Assembly: GCF_900110085.1 (NCBI RefSeq)
Contig: NZ_FOCK01000005.1
Location: 186,001 to 250,000, forward strand
DNA: 64,000 nucleotides
Source: Prevotella sp. ne3005
GTDB lineage: Bacteria > Bacteroidota > Bacteroidia > Bacteroidales > Bacteroidaceae
Direction of reading: 5' to 3'
Positions 9,485 to 18,146 of this stretch are shown piece after piece (the first letter of the stretch is position 1; the number at the start of each line of letters is the position of its first letter). The translations under genes and the position numbers were made by a program. The notes under the pieces were generated by a model that did not search any database, was not told the origin of the DNA, and saw only the letters and a program-made list of their open reading frames with translations.

Positions 9485-9487
9485 AAT

Positions 9488-9540
9488 CTTTTCCTTTTAC
9501 CTTTTTACCCTTTTACCTTTTTACCCTTTTACCTTTCCTA
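9488..9540 (-). repeat. GGTAAAAGGGTAAAAA oligo-repeat leader before purM
   Basis: In mRNA sense the aroE-purM spacer consists of AGGTAAAAGGG and TAAAAAGGTAAAAGGG words repeated about three times. The same words occur before purC (12058-12073) and after the alcohol dehydrogenase (17940-17975). They may double as purine-rich translation-start leaders. Confidence 0.7.
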
Positions 9541-10293
9541 TTACTTCTCCTTCCCATGCCAGAACTCCCAGCTGGCGAATGCCTGAAGAAGCAGCATCTC
9601 CAGTCCGTTCTTCACCTCGGCTCCATATTCAGCACCCTTGCGCATGAAGAGCGTCTGGTCGGGATTGTATATCAGGTCGTAGAGGATAGTGTGATTATCC
9701 ATCGCCTCGTAAGGCAGCTTCGGGCATACGTCCGTATTCGGATACATCCCCAGGGGTGTGCAGTTCACGATGACGTTGTACTCTTTCACCACCTCAGGTG
9801 TGACCTTTTCATATTGGATGGTATCCGGACGTTCATAACGACTCACGAAGACGGGCTCGATGCCCAGCGACTTCAGACCGTAGCAGATGGCCTTCGACGC
9901 ACCGCCTGTTCCCAGTATCAGTGCCTTCTTGTGCCACTTCTTGTCAATCATCGGCTCGATGCTCTGTGTGAATCCTATCACGTCGCTGTTGAATCCCTTC
10001 AGGATGGTCTTGTTCTTCTCATGGGTCACGCGGATCACGTTCACAGCACCGATGGCTCTTGCCTCTGGCGAGATGCTGTCGAGGAAGGGAATCACTTTCT
10101 CCTTATAGGGTATCGTGACGTTCAACCCTCGCAATTCGGGTGTTGAGTCGAGAATTTCCGTCAGCTCATCGATGCTGACAATCTCGTAGTTCTCATACTT
10201 GGCATTGATGCCTTCATCAGCAAACTTCTGGTTGAAGTAGCTGATAGAGAATGAATGTCCCAAAGGGTAGCCGATCAGTCCGTACTTATCCAT
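9541..10293 (-). CDS. aroE: shikimate dehydrogenase
   Basis: Reduces 3-dehydroshikimate to shikimate with NADPH in aromatic amino-acid synthesis. The 250 residues start MDKYGLIGYPLGHSFSISYFN, whose SxS pair binds shikimate. LNVTIPYKEKVIPFLD carries the catalytic Lys, and ALILGTGGASKAICYGL is the NADP-binding glycine loop. It lies 20 bases after ubiE in the seven-gene unit. Confidence 0.95.
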   Translation of the reverse strand: MDKYGLIGYPLGHSFSISYFNQKFADEGINAKYENYEIVSIDELTEILDSTPELRGLNVTIPYKEKVIPFLDSISPEARAIGAVNVIRVTHEKNKTILKGFNSDVIGFTQSIEPMIDKKWHKKALILGTGGASKAICYGLKSLGIEPVFVSRYERPDTIQYEKVTPEVVKEYNVIVNCTPLGMYPNTDVCPKLPYEAMDNHTILYDLIYNPDQTLFMRKGAEYGAEVKNGLEMLLLQAFASWEFWHGKEK

Positions 10294-10313
10294 ATTTTTT
10301 CACTTTATACTTT

Positions 10314-11045
10314 TCACTTCTCTGCGAAATACATCGTGCAGATGCCGAAGGTCAGTCGTTGGAACGACGCCTTGGCGAAGCCCGCCTTCTTAAGTATCTC
10401 CACCATGCGCTCTCCCTGGGGAAAGGCCTCGATGGTCTTGGTCAGATAGCCGTATGCACTGGTATCTTTCGAGATGAGCCGTCCGTAGACGGGCAGCACC
10501 GTATGCGAGTAGATGCGGAAGAGCTGTTTCATCGGGAAGCTCACGGGTGTGGTCAGTTCCACGATGCTCAGGTGGCCGCCTTTCTTCAGCACGCGCTGCA
10601 TCTCTCGCAGTCCTTTGTCGAGGTCGGCGAAGTTGCGGATGCCGAAGGCGGCTGTTACCGCGTCGAAGGTGCCGTCCTCATACGAGAGGTTCAGGCAGTC
10701 TTCCTTCTCGAAGCTCACTACGCAGTCTAGTCCTTCCTGTTTCACCTTCTGTCTGCCAATCTCCATCATACCCTCGCTGATGTCGGCTCCGATGAGTCGC
10801 TCAGGCTTCAGCATTTTGGCGGCGAGGATGGCGAAGTCACCCGTTCCTGTAGCGATGTCGAGCAGGGCCTTAGGCGCAAAGGGCTCCAGCTGCCGGATGG
10901 CTTTCCGCCGCCACCCCTTGTCGATGTCCCACGACAAACGGTGGTTCAGTTTATCGTAGGTAGGCGCGATGTTGTCGAACATCTGCTCCACCTGCGAGGC
11001 CTTCTCTCCGTCGCCATAGGGCTTTATATTCTCCTGCTCGTACAT
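10314..11045 (-). CDS. ubiE: demethylmenaquinone methyltransferase UbiE/MenG
   Basis: SAM-dependent C-methylation that finishes menaquinone. The 243 residues have the UbiE/COQ5 signature: [21 protein letters not shown] at the N terminus, the SAM loop [17 protein letters not shown], and [20 protein letters not shown]. Bacteroidetes respire with menaquinone only, so the menaquinone rather than ubiquinone reaction is inferred. It lies between purC and aroE, each junction marked by an oligo-repeat spacer. Confidence 0.93.
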   Translation of the reverse strand: MYEQENIKPYGDGEKASQVEQMFDNIAPTYDKLNHRLSWDIDKGWRRKAIRQLEPFAPKALLDIATGTGDFAILAAKMLKPERLIGADISEGMMEIGRQKVKQEGLDCVVSFEKEDCLNLSYEDGTFDAVTAAFGIRNFADLDKGLREMQRVLKKGGHLSIVELTTPVSFPMKQLFRIYSHTVLPVYGRLISKDTSAYGYLTKTIEAFPQGERMVEILKKAGFAKASFQRLTFGICTMYFAEK

Positions 11046-11098
11046 GTTCTTTGAGCTTTAAGCATTAAGCATTAAGCTTTGAGCATTAAGCTTTGCTG
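11046..11098 (-). repeat. GCTTAATGC/GCTCAAAGC oligo-repeat leader before ubiE
   Basis: The spacer between purC and ubiE is made almost only of AAAGCTTAATGC, TTAATGC and TTAAAGCTCAAAG words in mRNA sense. It closely resembles the lpxA leader at 1272-1327. Confidence 0.7.
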
Positions 11099-12055
11099 TT
11101 ATCTGCTTTTGAAGGCATTGAGCCAGCTGCTGACGTTCTTCTCGATGCGCTGGGCGATATCACCCTCGCTCATTTCGCGCTCAAAGCGCTCGCCAACGAT
11201 ATGCTCGTAGAGTTCGATATAGCGTTCAGAGACGCTTTCTGCATATTCGTCAGTAATCTCGGGCATCACCTGTCCAGGCTCGTTCATGAAGTTGTGCTCG
11301 ATGAGCCACTGGCGTACAAACTCCTTCGAGAGCTGCTTCTGGGGCTCACCCTTGGCCAGCTTCTCCTCGTAGCCGTCGGCATAGAAATAACGGCTGCTGT
11401 CTGGGGTGTGAATCTCGTCGATGAGATACACTTTTCCGTCGCGCTTGCCAAATTCATACTTCGTGTCCACGAGGATGAGTCCGCGCTTGGCGGCAATCTC
11501 CTGTCCGCGCTGGAAGATCTTGCGGGTGTAGTCCTCCATCACGGCATAGTCCTCTGCCGACACAATACCCTGGGCGATGATCTCCTCCTTCGAGATGTTC
11601 ATATCGTGCCCCTCGTCAGCCTTCGTTGTCGGAGTGATGATGGGCTCGGGGAACCGCTCGTTCTCTTTCATGCCGTCGGGCAGCTTCACGCCGCAGAGCT
11701 CACGGCATCCGTTCTTGTACTCTCTCCAGGCAGAGCCCGTCAGGATTGAGCGGATGATCATCTCTACACGGAATCCCTCGCACTTCAGACCAATGGTTAC
11801 CATCGGGTCGGGGGTTGCCAGTTTCCAGTTCGGGCAGATGTCGGTCGTAGCATCGAGGAATTTGGCGGCAATCTGGTTCAGCACTTGTCCTTTGAAGGGG
11901 ATTCCCTTCGGCAGCACCACGTCGAATGCCGAGATACGGTCGGTGGCTACCATCACCATCAGATCGTCGTTGATGTTGTACACATCGCGTACCTTTCCAT
12001 GATACACGCTCTTCTGTCCTTCGAACTTAAAGTCCGTCTTAGTTAATGCTTTCAT
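11099..12055 (-). CDS. purC: phosphoribosylaminoimidazole-succinocarboxamide synthase
   Basis: Joins CAIR and aspartate with ATP in purine synthesis. The 318 residues are the longer PurC form. Motifs include [11 protein letters not shown] (ATP loop), [31 protein letters not shown] and [14 protein letters not shown]. It lies 18 bases after phoH; purC and purM are both in this unit, separated by ubiE and aroE. Confidence 0.95.
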   Translation of the reverse strand: MKALTKTDFKFEGQKSVYHGKVRDVYNINDDLMVMVATDRISAFDVVLPKGIPFKGQVLNQIAAKFLDATTDICPNWKLATPDPMVTIGLKCEGFRVEMIIRSILTGSAWREYKNGCRELCGVKLPDGMKENERFPEPIITPTTKADEGHDMNISKEEIIAQGIVSAEDYAVMEDYTRKIFQRGQEIAAKRGLILVDTKYEFGKRDGKVYLIDEIHTPDSSRYFYADGYEEKLAKGEPQKQLSKEFVRQWLIEHNFMNEPGQVMPEITDEYAESVSERYIELYEHIVGERFEREMSEGDIAQRIEKNVSSWLNAFKSR

Positions 12056-12073
12056 TTCTATATCTTTTTCTTT

Positions 12074-13021
12074 TTACCCTTTTACCTCTTTATCGTATTG
12101 TTCATAAGCATTGACGATGCGGGTGACGAGCTTGTGGCGCACGATGTCCGAGCGGTCGAGGTTCACCACGCCGATGCCTTCCACATTATTTAATATATGC
12201 AGCGCCTCGATGAGACCCGACTTCTGTGAGTGGGGCAGGTCTATCTGCGTCATGTCGCCTGTGATCACCATCTTTGTGTTCCATCCCATACGGGTCAGGA
12301 ACATCCTGATCTGCGCGGGCGTCGTGTTCTGCGCCTCGTCAAGGATCACCACCGCATCATTCAGCGTTCGTCCACGCATGAAGGCCAGCGGTGCTATCTG
12401 GATGATATTCTTCTCCATCATATCCTGCAACTTTACCTGTGGCAGCATATCTTCGAGTGCGTCGTATAGTGGCTGCAGATAGGGGTCTATCTTATCCCTC
12501 ATGTCGCCAGGCAGGAATCCCAGCTTCTCTCCGGCCTCCACAGCGGGGCGCGAGAGGATGATCTTCTTGGCCTGTTTCTCCTTCAGCGCCTTTACAGCCA
12601 GCGCGATGGAGAGGTAGGTCTTACCTGTTCCCGCAGGACCTACGGCAAACACCATATCGTTCTGCTTGTAGGCATCGATCAGCTTCTGCTGGTTGGCCGT
12701 GCGTGCCTTGATGGGGCGTCCAGACATCGAATAGACCACCACATCGTCAGGCAGTCGGTCGCTTGAACGCCTTCCCTTTACTATATCGAGAATATCCTCC
12801 TCCTTGAGCGAGTTGAACTGCATCACGTGCTGGCGCATCTTCTCCGTGCTCTCCTCGAAGGCAGCCATCTGCTCCTCGTCACCCAGCACTCTCACCACAT
12901 TGTCGCGCGCCATGATGCGCAACTTGGGATACAACGAGCGAATCATCTGCAAATGCCCGTTGCCGACCCCATAGAAAATCACGGGGTCAATATCCTCTAA
13001 AACAATATGTTTCTCTATCAA
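12074..13021 (-). CDS. phoH: PhoH-like ATPase
   Basis: A cytoplasmic P-loop ATPase of the PhoH family, linked in other bacteria to RNA metabolism and phosphate or stress responses. The Walker A is VGPAGTGKTYLSIALAVKAL, Walker B is VVILDEAQNTTPAQIRMFLTR, and MVITGDMTQIDLP is the family's third motif. The open frame extends to 13111, but the start is placed at a TTG (13021-13019; LIEKHIVLEDIDPVIFYG). Homologous N termini begin there, and the -7 box lies at 13055-13048, which excludes the longer form. That gives 315 residues. It is the first gene of the seven-gene unit. Confidence 0.88.
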   Translation of the reverse strand: MIEKHIVLEDIDPVIFYGVGNGHLQMIRSLYPKLRIMARDNVVRVLGDEEQMAAFEESTEKMRQHVMQFNSLKEEDILDIVKGRRSSDRLPDDVVVYSMSGRPIKARTANQQKLIDAYKQNDMVFAVGPAGTGKTYLSIALAVKALKEKQAKKIILSRPAVEAGEKLGFLPGDMRDKIDPYLQPLYDALEDMLPQVKLQDMMEKNIIQIAPLAFMRGRTLNDAVVILDEAQNTTPAQIRMFLTRMGWNTKMVITGDMTQIDLPHSQKSGLIEALHILNNVEGIGVVNLDRSDIVRHKLVTRIVNAYEQYDKEVKG

Positions 13022-13047
13022 ATGATATAAAAATTTAATTTCGCTTG

Positions 13048-13055
13048 CAAAATTA
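13048..13055 (-). promoter_or_regulatory. -7 box driving phoH-purC-ubiE-aroE-purM-prfA-pyrF
   Basis: TAATTTTG on the minus strand, placing the transcript start about 20 bases before the phoH TTG. It lies only 13 bases from the divergent -7 box at 13069-13076, so the two promoters overlap back to back. Confidence 0.6.
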
Positions 13056-13068
13056 CAAAAAATATTCT

Positions 13069-13076
13069 TATCTTTG
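13069..13076 (+). promoter_or_regulatory. -7 box of the DUF5715 gene
   Basis: TATCTTTG, 23 bases before the ATG at 13099. A TTG at 13045-13047 gives a 21-base spacing to a weak -33 element. Confidence 0.6.
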
Positions 13077-13098
13077 CAACGCAAAAGAGATTTTTTCG

Positions 13099-13881
13099 AT
13101 GAAACTAACAAAAAAACGATATTTACAGGGTTTTATAGTGGTTGTTCTGCTGCTTGCAGCAGTCCGTGCGGTCTTTCCTGGTGTCGCAGCCACTCGCGCC
13201 GTCCCTGTCGAAGCGCCCGCTGAGGCAGCCACTGGTCTGTCGGCCCAGCCCTCGGCTCCGGAGACACCCAATCATCAGAAGACTCCGAATCATCTGAAGA
13301 CGCCGAAGAAGTACCACCGCATCCTCTCCGTTCCCAGCTATGCTGAGGCTTTTCCCGATACCAATGCCGTTCAGTTGACGGCAGCCGAGAAGTGGGGCGT
13401 CAGTCCTGTGAAGAACCGCCGCGATGCTGAGATGCGCAAGCGTGAGCTCGTCTATGTCGATGCCTCGCCCTACTATCATGTCGACCCGCTCTATTCGAGC
13501 ATCCCATATCTCGTGCCTCGTGCCTCTATTCTGTTGCAGGATATCGGACAGGCCTTCTTCGACAGCCTTTATGTCAAGGGTGTGCCCTTCCACAAATTCA
13601 TTGTCACCAGCGTGCTCCGCTCTGAGGAGGATGTGGTGAAACTCCGTCGACGCAACGGCAACGCCACCGAGAAGTCGTGCCATCTCTACGGCACCACCTT
13701 CGACATCTGCTACAACCGCTACAAGACGGTCGAGGATCCCGATGGACCCGCCCGCCGTGAGGTGCGCAGCGATACGCTCAAATGGGTACTCTCCGAGGTG
13801 CTTCGTGACATGAGGGAGCAAGGTCGCTGTTACATCAAGTACGAGGTGAAGCAGGGCTGCTTCCACATGACGGTGAGGTGA
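13099..13881 (+). CDS. DUF5715 family protein (possible peptidase-like fold)
   Basis: A 260-residue exported or membrane-tethered protein. One N-terminal hydrophobic segment (FIVVVLLLAAVRAVFPG) is followed by an Ala/Pro-rich linker and a conserved domain from about residue 85. SVLRSEEDVVKLRRRNGNAT and the following SCHLYGTTFDICYNRY resemble the S-x-H-x-x-G-x-x-x-D zinc-site pattern of M15-type peptidases, so a cell-wall peptidase-like role is possible but unproven. The start at 13099 is chosen over 13045 because the -7 box lies between them. It is followed on the same strand by a zinc peptidase gene. Confidence 0.72.
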   Translation: MKLTKKRYLQGFIVVVLLLAAVRAVFPGVAATRAVPVEAPAEAATGLSAQPSAPETPNHQKTPNHLKTPKKYHRILSVPSYAEAFPDTNAVQLTAAEKWGVSPVKNRRDAEMRKRELVYVDASPYYHVDPLYSSIPYLVPRASILLQDIGQAFFDSLYVKGVPFHKFIVTSVLRSEEDVVKLRRRNGNATEKSCHLYGTTFDICYNRYKTVEDPDGPARREVRSDTLKWVLSEVLRDMREQGRCYIKYEVKQGCFHMTVR

Positions 13882-13920
13882 TAAAATGTAAAAATGTAAG
13901 AATGTAAAAATGAAATAACG
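13882..13920 (+). repeat. GTAAAAATGTAAGAATG oligo repeat
   Basis: Three near-copies of AATGTAAAAATGTAAG directly follow the DUF5715 stop and lead to the next gene. It is a short-period junction repeat like those at other gene boundaries, in another word. Confidence 0.6.
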
Positions 13921-13953
13921 AAAATAGTATAACAACTTAAAACTTAAAGCATT

Positions 13954-14829
13954 ATGAGATTAGACGGAAGAAGAGAGAGCTCTAACGTGGAAGATCGCCG
14001 CGGAATGAGCGGAGGTGCAAAGGCCGGTATCGGCGGCATTGGTGCAATTATCGTGGCAGCCCTGTTTGCTTGGATGAGTGGCGGCGACCCGCTCTCGGCT
14101 GGACTGCAGGCTGCACAGGAGCAGATGATGCAGGGACCCACCGAGACCATCGGTGAGGAAAATTTCACAGAGGAGGAGCAGGCTCTCGCCAGCGACTGCA
14201 AGAAGATTCTCGCCTCTACGGAGGATGTTTGGGGACCTGTGTTCGAACAAATGGGTGGCACCTATACGCCTCCCACGCTCGTACTCTTCTCTAATCAGGT
14301 CAACTCTGCCTGTGGCTCCGCTACAGCAGCCGTAGGTCCCTTCTACTGCTCGGGCGACCAGAAACTCTACATCGACCTCTCGTTCTTCACCCAAATGAAG
14401 CGCCAGCTCGGCGTCGAGGGCAATACCTTCGCCTATGCCTACGTCATCGCCCACGAGATTGGCCACCATGTGGAGAACCTCACGGGAACCCTCGGAAAGG
14501 CCCATCAAGCTATGAACCAGACTGATAAGGTGAGTGCCAATCAGATCAGCGTTCGCCTCGAACTGCTGGCCGACTATTATGCTGGCGTCTGGGCACACTA
14601 TGAGGACGCGATGAATCACTCTATGGAGTACGGCGACCTTGAGAAGGGCCTCGAACTGGCCAAGGCCATCGGTGACGACTGGCTGCAGAAGAAGGCGCAG
14701 GGTCGAGCCACGCCCGAGTCGTTCACCCACGGCACCAGCGACCAGCGTAAACGCTGGCTCAAGCGAGGCTTCGAGACTGGCGACATGAAGACCTCCACCT
14801 TCAGCGTTCAGAACTACAACGACCTATAA
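13954..14829 (+). CDS. neutral zinc metallopeptidase (YpfJ/KPN_02809 family)
   Basis: A 291-residue protein with a single membrane-spanning segment near residues 22-47 (AGIGGIGAIIVAALFAWM). The catalytic domain has HEIGHHVENLTG (HExxH) near residue 171 and a downstream ELLADYYAGVWAH that supplies the third zinc ligand. The N terminus (MRLDGRRESSNVEDRRG) is the usual start of the YpfJ family. The substrate of this family is not known. It follows the DUF5715 gene after 72 bases and ends just before a terminator. Confidence 0.88.
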   Translation: MRLDGRRESSNVEDRRGMSGGAKAGIGGIGAIIVAALFAWMSGGDPLSAGLQAAQEQMMQGPTETIGEENFTEEEQALASDCKKILASTEDVWGPVFEQMGGTYTPPTLVLFSNQVNSACGSATAAVGPFYCSGDQKLYIDLSFFTQMKRQLGVEGNTFAYAYVIAHEIGHHVENLTGTLGKAHQAMNQTDKVSANQISVRLELLADYYAGVWAHYEDAMNHSMEYGDLEKGLELAKAIGDDWLQKKAQGRATPESFTHGTSDQRKRWLKRGFETGDMKTSTFSVQNYNDL

Positions 14830-14850
14830 GAACTACAACTACCTATAATC

Positions 14851-14884
14851 AATCCCCGTCTGACATAGCGTCTGGCGGGGATTT
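14851..14884 (+). terminator. terminator after the zinc peptidase gene
   Basis: Stem AATCCCCG (14851-14858) / CGGGGATT (14876-14883), followed by TTCTATTCC. The U-tract is weak, so strength is uncertain. Confidence 0.6.
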
Positions 14885-14917
14885 CTATTCCGCAAAATCG
14901 CCTCTAAAACTAGCCTT

Positions 14918-15005
14918 GGACTTTAGTCAGAGTAAAGTCGGACTTTAGTCGGAGTAAACCCCCATTTTAGTCGGAGTAAAGTCCTGGTTTACTCGGAGGC
15001 TACTC
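14918..15005. repeat. GGACTTTAGTCGGAGTAAA palindromic repeat cluster
   Basis: Four diverged copies of a 22-24-bp imperfect palindrome (GGACTTTAGTC / GGAGTAAAGTC) stand next to each other in the spacer before the rlmH stop codon. The same family forms the 44-bp tandem array at 48497-48619. Confidence 0.75.
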
Positions 15006-15008
15006 CTT

Positions 15009-15479
15009 TTATTCGTGGTGATAGGGCTCGCCTTTGATAATGGTGCAGGCGCGGTAGATCTGTTCGGTGAAGACGAGGCGGATCATCTGGTGGGAGAAGG
15101 TGAGGCGGGAGAGGGAGAGCTGCTCGTTGGCGCGGGCATAGACGGCAGGGGAGAAGCCGTAGGGGCCTCCGATGATGAAGACGAGGCGGCGGGCGGTGTT
15201 GCGCTTCTGTTCGAGCCAGCGGGCCAGTTCGATGCTGCGGAATTCGTGCCCATGTTCGTCGAGCAGTACAACGGTGTCGGAGGGTTGCAGTTGCTTGAGG
15301 ATGAGTTCGCCCTCGGCAGTCTTCTGCTGCTCTTCAGAGAGATTCTTGGTGTTCTTGAGCTCGGGGATGGTGACGAGTTCGAAGGGCATATAGTGGCTGA
15401 TGCGCTCAACGTAGTCGTTGATGCCTGCCTGGAAGTGCTTGTCGGTGGTCTTGCCCACGAGGATGAGTAGCGTCTTCAT
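15009..15479 (-). CDS. rlmH: 23S rRNA (pseudouridine-1915 N3) methyltransferase
   Basis: SPOUT-class SAM methyltransferase acting on helix 69 of the large ribosomal subunit. The 156 residues match the family length. VFIIGGPYGFSPAVYARA is the SAM-binding knot and LSLSRLTFSHQMIRLVFTEQIYRA is the conserved C-terminal region. The ATG overlaps the stop of the upstream muramidase by four bases, so the two are translationally coupled. Confidence 0.95.
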   Translation of the reverse strand: MKTLLILVGKTTDKHFQAGINDYVERISHYMPFELVTIPELKNTKNLSEEQQKTAEGELILKQLQPSDTVVLLDEHGHEFRSIELARWLEQKRNTARRLVFIIGGPYGFSPAVYARANEQLSLSRLTFSHQMIRLVFTEQIYRACTIIKGEPYHHE

Positions 15480-16675
15480 TTCTGGATGGTTTCGTTGGCG
15501 AGGAATTCTTCGAATTGGCTCTGGTAGCCATTGAATACGTTGATGTCTACTTCGGGGTGGATGCCAGCGACACGGCCATCAGGACAAAGCTGCCAGAAGG
15601 CGAGGTGAACATCGGGCTTGTATTCGCTGTAGCGGGCTATCCACACGCGGTAGTCGCGCTTGATGTCAGGAGCCTGCGAGAGGTAGACATTGACGAAGCG
15701 CTGGTTGACATAGAGGATGGGCTTCACGCCTGTGCGCTGTTCGACGAGGCGGAGCCAGGTGCGGATGTTTCGGAACATGACTTCGACACCGCCAGCGGCC
15801 TTGATTTGGGCGTCGGTGGGTTCTACGTCGAGCACTGGGGGCAGGTCTCCTTTTTTAAATAAGGTATTGTTCAGGAAGTATTTGGCCTGATCGGCTCCGC
15901 TGGTGCGCAGACGGAAGAAGTGGTAGGCACCGATACGGATGCCGTGCTTACGGGCCTGCATGTAGTCTGAGGCGTAGTAGCGGTTGCGCACAGTGGTGCT
16001 CTCGGTGGATTTGATGAAGATGAAGGATACGGGATAGTCGGCAGTGCCCTTCACGTTTTTCTGTCCCCGATGGCCGAGGTAGGTGATGCGCATCTTGTTC
16101 CAGTCGAAGTTATAACGGCGACGGCCCTGTTCGTGCTGATAGCGGGCGATGTCGATACCGTAGATACGTTCAGAGGTGTAGGTCATGCGCTCGCCCCAAA
16201 AGCGGCCGTTCTGCCAGATGCCCACACGCAGGTGAGGTCCTCCTTCTTGCGGGGTGAGCATCTCGAGTCCAAAGCCATGACGGAGGCCTTGCTCCCAGTG
16301 GCCCTCGAAGTAGCTGCCGTCGACGCTGAGGTAGGCGCCATGACCTTCTGCCTTGAGGTTGGAGAAGTCGCCGAGGTAGGTGCCGAGAGAGTCCATGCGT
16401 ATGCCCGATTCTATGGTGTCGTTCTGCCACTTGGCGAGGACGGTGTGTCCTAGGCTGTCGAGGGCGAGACCCGTTCCCTGGCGGGGATGGCTTTTCCACG
16501 TTCCGATGTCGAAAGCGGAGAGGTGGGTATCCAACTCTACCTCGAGCCGCTGGCCCTGGGCAAAGGCCGCCACCATCTCGTATCCCTCGTCCTGCACGTT
16601 GTGGCGGTCGAAGTAATAGGTGAGCTCATCCTGCACCAACAGGGGTAACAATATATAGAATAATAGCTTTTTCAT
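15476..16675 (-). CDS. GH25 muramidase with N-terminal MORN repeats
   Basis: A 399-residue protein with an N-terminal hydrophobic segment (MKKLLFYILLPLLV) that should direct export. Residues about 100-175 hold MORN-like repeats (YLGDFSNLKAEGHGAYL, YFEGHWEQGLRHGFGLEML). From about residue 178 it is a GH25 lysozyme domain: YGIDIARYQ, FIFIKSTES, IGAYHFFRL, the catalytic DxE in VLDVEP, FWQLCPDG and VDINVFNG. It probably cleaves peptidoglycan beta-1,4 bonds. A TTG-initiated frame reaches 16690, but that lies in the -7 box, so the ATG at 16675 is used. Confidence 0.87.
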   Translation of the reverse strand: MKKLLFYILLPLLVQDELTYYFDRHNVQDEGYEMVAAFAQGQRLEVELDTHLSAFDIGTWKSHPRQGTGLALDSLGHTVLAKWQNDTIESGIRMDSLGTYLGDFSNLKAEGHGAYLSVDGSYFEGHWEQGLRHGFGLEMLTPQEGGPHLRVGIWQNGRFWGERMTYTSERIYGIDIARYQHEQGRRRYNFDWNKMRITYLGHRGQKNVKGTADYPVSFIFIKSTESTTVRNRYYASDYMQARKHGIRIGAYHFFRLRTSGADQAKYFLNNTLFKKGDLPPVLDVEPTDAQIKAAGGVEVMFRNIRTWLRLVEQRTGVKPILYVNQRFVNVYLSQAPDIKRDYRVWIARYSEYKPDVHLAFWQLCPDGRVAGIHPEVDINVFNGYQSQFEEFLANETIQK

Positions 16676-16687
16676 TTTTTTATGGTG

Positions 16688-16695
16688 CAAAAATA
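16688..16695 (-). promoter_or_regulatory. -7 box of the muramidase-rlmH unit
   Basis: TATTTTTG on the minus strand, 12 bases before the ATG at 16675. Only a short leader is possible. Confidence 0.55.
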
Positions 16696-16717
16696 CAAAT
16701 TATTTTGGAGAATTGCG

Positions 16718-16725
16718 TATATTTG
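16718..16725 (+). promoter_or_regulatory. -7 box of the alcohol dehydrogenase gene
   Basis: TATATTTG, 32 bases before the ATG at 16757, divergent from the muramidase promoter 23 bases away. Confidence 0.6.
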
Positions 16726-16756
16726 CAGCAGAATTATTCACTAAGACACGAAAAAG

Positions 16757-17947
16757 ATGATGAAGGACTTCAATTTCTATGCTCCGACGAGAGTGGTGTT
16801 TGGCAGGGAGGCAGAAGAAAAGCTCCCGCAGTTGATTCAGCAGTATGGCGGCGGTAAGGTGCTGGTGCACTTTGGCGGCGGCAGTGCCCGCAAGTCTGGC
16901 TTATTAGATAAGGTGGAGAAGATGCTCACCGAGGCAGGCATCAGCTTTGTAGAGTTGGGTGGGGTAGTGCCCAATCCGCTGCTCTCGAAGGTGAAGGAGG
17001 GTATAGCGCTCTGTCAGAAGGAGCAGGTGGACTTCATCCTCGCTGTGGGTGGCGGTAGCGTGATCGACTCTGCGAAGGCCATCGGCTACGGCGTGGGGTA
17101 TTCTGGCGACGTGTGGGATTTCTGGGACGGGAAGGCCGTGCCACAGTCGTGCCTGCCCATCGGCGTGATGCTCACCATCCCTGCTGCAGGCTCGGAGATG
17201 TCGTCGAGCTGTGTGATCACCAACGATGAGGGAATGCTGAAGCGTGGCGTGAACAGCGACCTCTGCCGTTGTAAGTTTGCCATCATGAACCCTGAGCGCA
17301 CTTATACGCTGCCGCCCTATCAGACGGCTGCTGGAGCCACCGACATCATGATGCACACGATGGAGCGCTACTTCTCGAAGTATGAGGATGCGCTGCTGAC
17401 GGATGCCATTGCCGAGGCACTGTTGCGGACGGTGATGGAGGCGACGCCAGAGGTGCTGAAGAATCCTGAGGACTATCGTCACAGGGCTGCCATCATGTGG
17501 GCCAGCTCGCTGTCGCACAATGATCTGACGGAGTGCGGTACGGAGAAGGATTTCGCCTGTCACAAGCTGGAGCACGAGCTGAGCGGACTCTTTGGTGTGA
17601 CGCATGGTGCAGGACTGGCTGCCATCTGGGGTTCATGGGCCCGTTATGTGATGGACAAGCACCTGAACCGATTCGCGAAGTTTGCCGTCAACGTGATGGG
17701 TGTGACCAACGACTTTACGGATGCCAAGGCGACGGCGCTGAAGGGTGTGGAGGCCATCGAGCGTTTCTTCCACGCCATCGGCATGCCCACCAGTATCCCG
17801 GAACTGATAGGTCGTCAGGCTACAGACGAGGAGATTGAGACGCTGGTGGAGAAGTGCAGCCGAGGGGGCAAGATGAACATCGGTGCGATGGAGGTGCTGA
17901 CCCCGAAAGACATGACGGCTGTTTACCGTTTGGCGAATGAAAGGTAA
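16757..17947 (+). CDS. iron-containing alcohol dehydrogenase (YqhD/butanol dehydrogenase type)
   Basis: NAD(P)H-dependent reduction of aldehydes to alcohols, probably in fermentation or aldehyde detoxification. The 396 residues begin MMKDFNFYAPTRVVFG. The dinucleotide site is AVGGGSVIDSAKAIG. Metal ligands fit the Asp and His of GATDIMMHTMERYF and the two His of HKLEHELSGLFGVTHGAGLA. The LVHFGGGSARKSGL segment is typical of the YqhD/BdhA branch. Natural substrate cannot be read. It is monocistronic, with GTAAAAAGG junction words after the stop. Confidence 0.88.
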   Translation: MMKDFNFYAPTRVVFGREAEEKLPQLIQQYGGGKVLVHFGGGSARKSGLLDKVEKMLTEAGISFVELGGVVPNPLLSKVKEGIALCQKEQVDFILAVGGGSVIDSAKAIGYGVGYSGDVWDFWDGKAVPQSCLPIGVMLTIPAAGSEMSSSCVITNDEGMLKRGVNSDLCRCKFAIMNPERTYTLPPYQTAAGATDIMMHTMERYFSKYEDALLTDAIAEALLRTVMEATPEVLKNPEDYRHRAAIMWASSLSHNDLTECGTEKDFACHKLEHELSGLFGVTHGAGLAAIWGSWARYVMDKHLNRFAKFAVNVMGVTNDFTDAKATALKGVEAIERFFHAIGMPTSIPELIGRQATDEEIETLVEKCSRGGKMNIGAMEVLTPKDMTAVYRLANER

Positions 17948-18005
17948 AAGTAAAAAGGTAAAAAAGTAAAAATGTAGCTTTGTTGCGTAAAAAAGTGACA
18001 AATTA

Positions 18006-18037
18006 TTTGTTTGTTACAAAAGAAATGCTTACTTTTG
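18006..18037 (+). promoter_or_regulatory. promoter of the leu operon
   Basis: -33 TTTG at 18006-18009 and -7 TACTTTTG at 18030-18037, exactly 20 bases apart. Transcription would start near 18043, just before the leader peptide. Confidence 0.8.
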
Positions 18038-18065
18038 CAGCCGAAATCAATAAAATGCATACAAA

Positions 18066-18146
18066 ATGAAGAGTCTGAATCTACTTAATGGCCTTATTAT
18101 TATTCGACTGCAGGGAGCGGTCGGAAGTGACAAGGTATGTAGATAA
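18066..18146 (+). CDS. leu operon leader peptide
   Basis: A 26-codon frame starting MKSLNLLNGLIIIRLQ. It holds five Leu codons (CTG, CTA, CTT, CTT, CTG), a run of three Ile codons (ATT ATT ATT) and two Val codons, and ends TAA at 18144-18146. It begins about 23 bases after the predicted transcript start, upstream of mutually exclusive hairpins. Such composition and position are those of branched-chain amino-acid attenuators: ribosome stalling at scarce Leu- or Ile-tRNA would expose the antiterminator strand. It has no function as a protein beyond being translated. Confidence 0.85.
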   Translation: MKSLNLLNGLIIIRLQGAVGSDKVCR

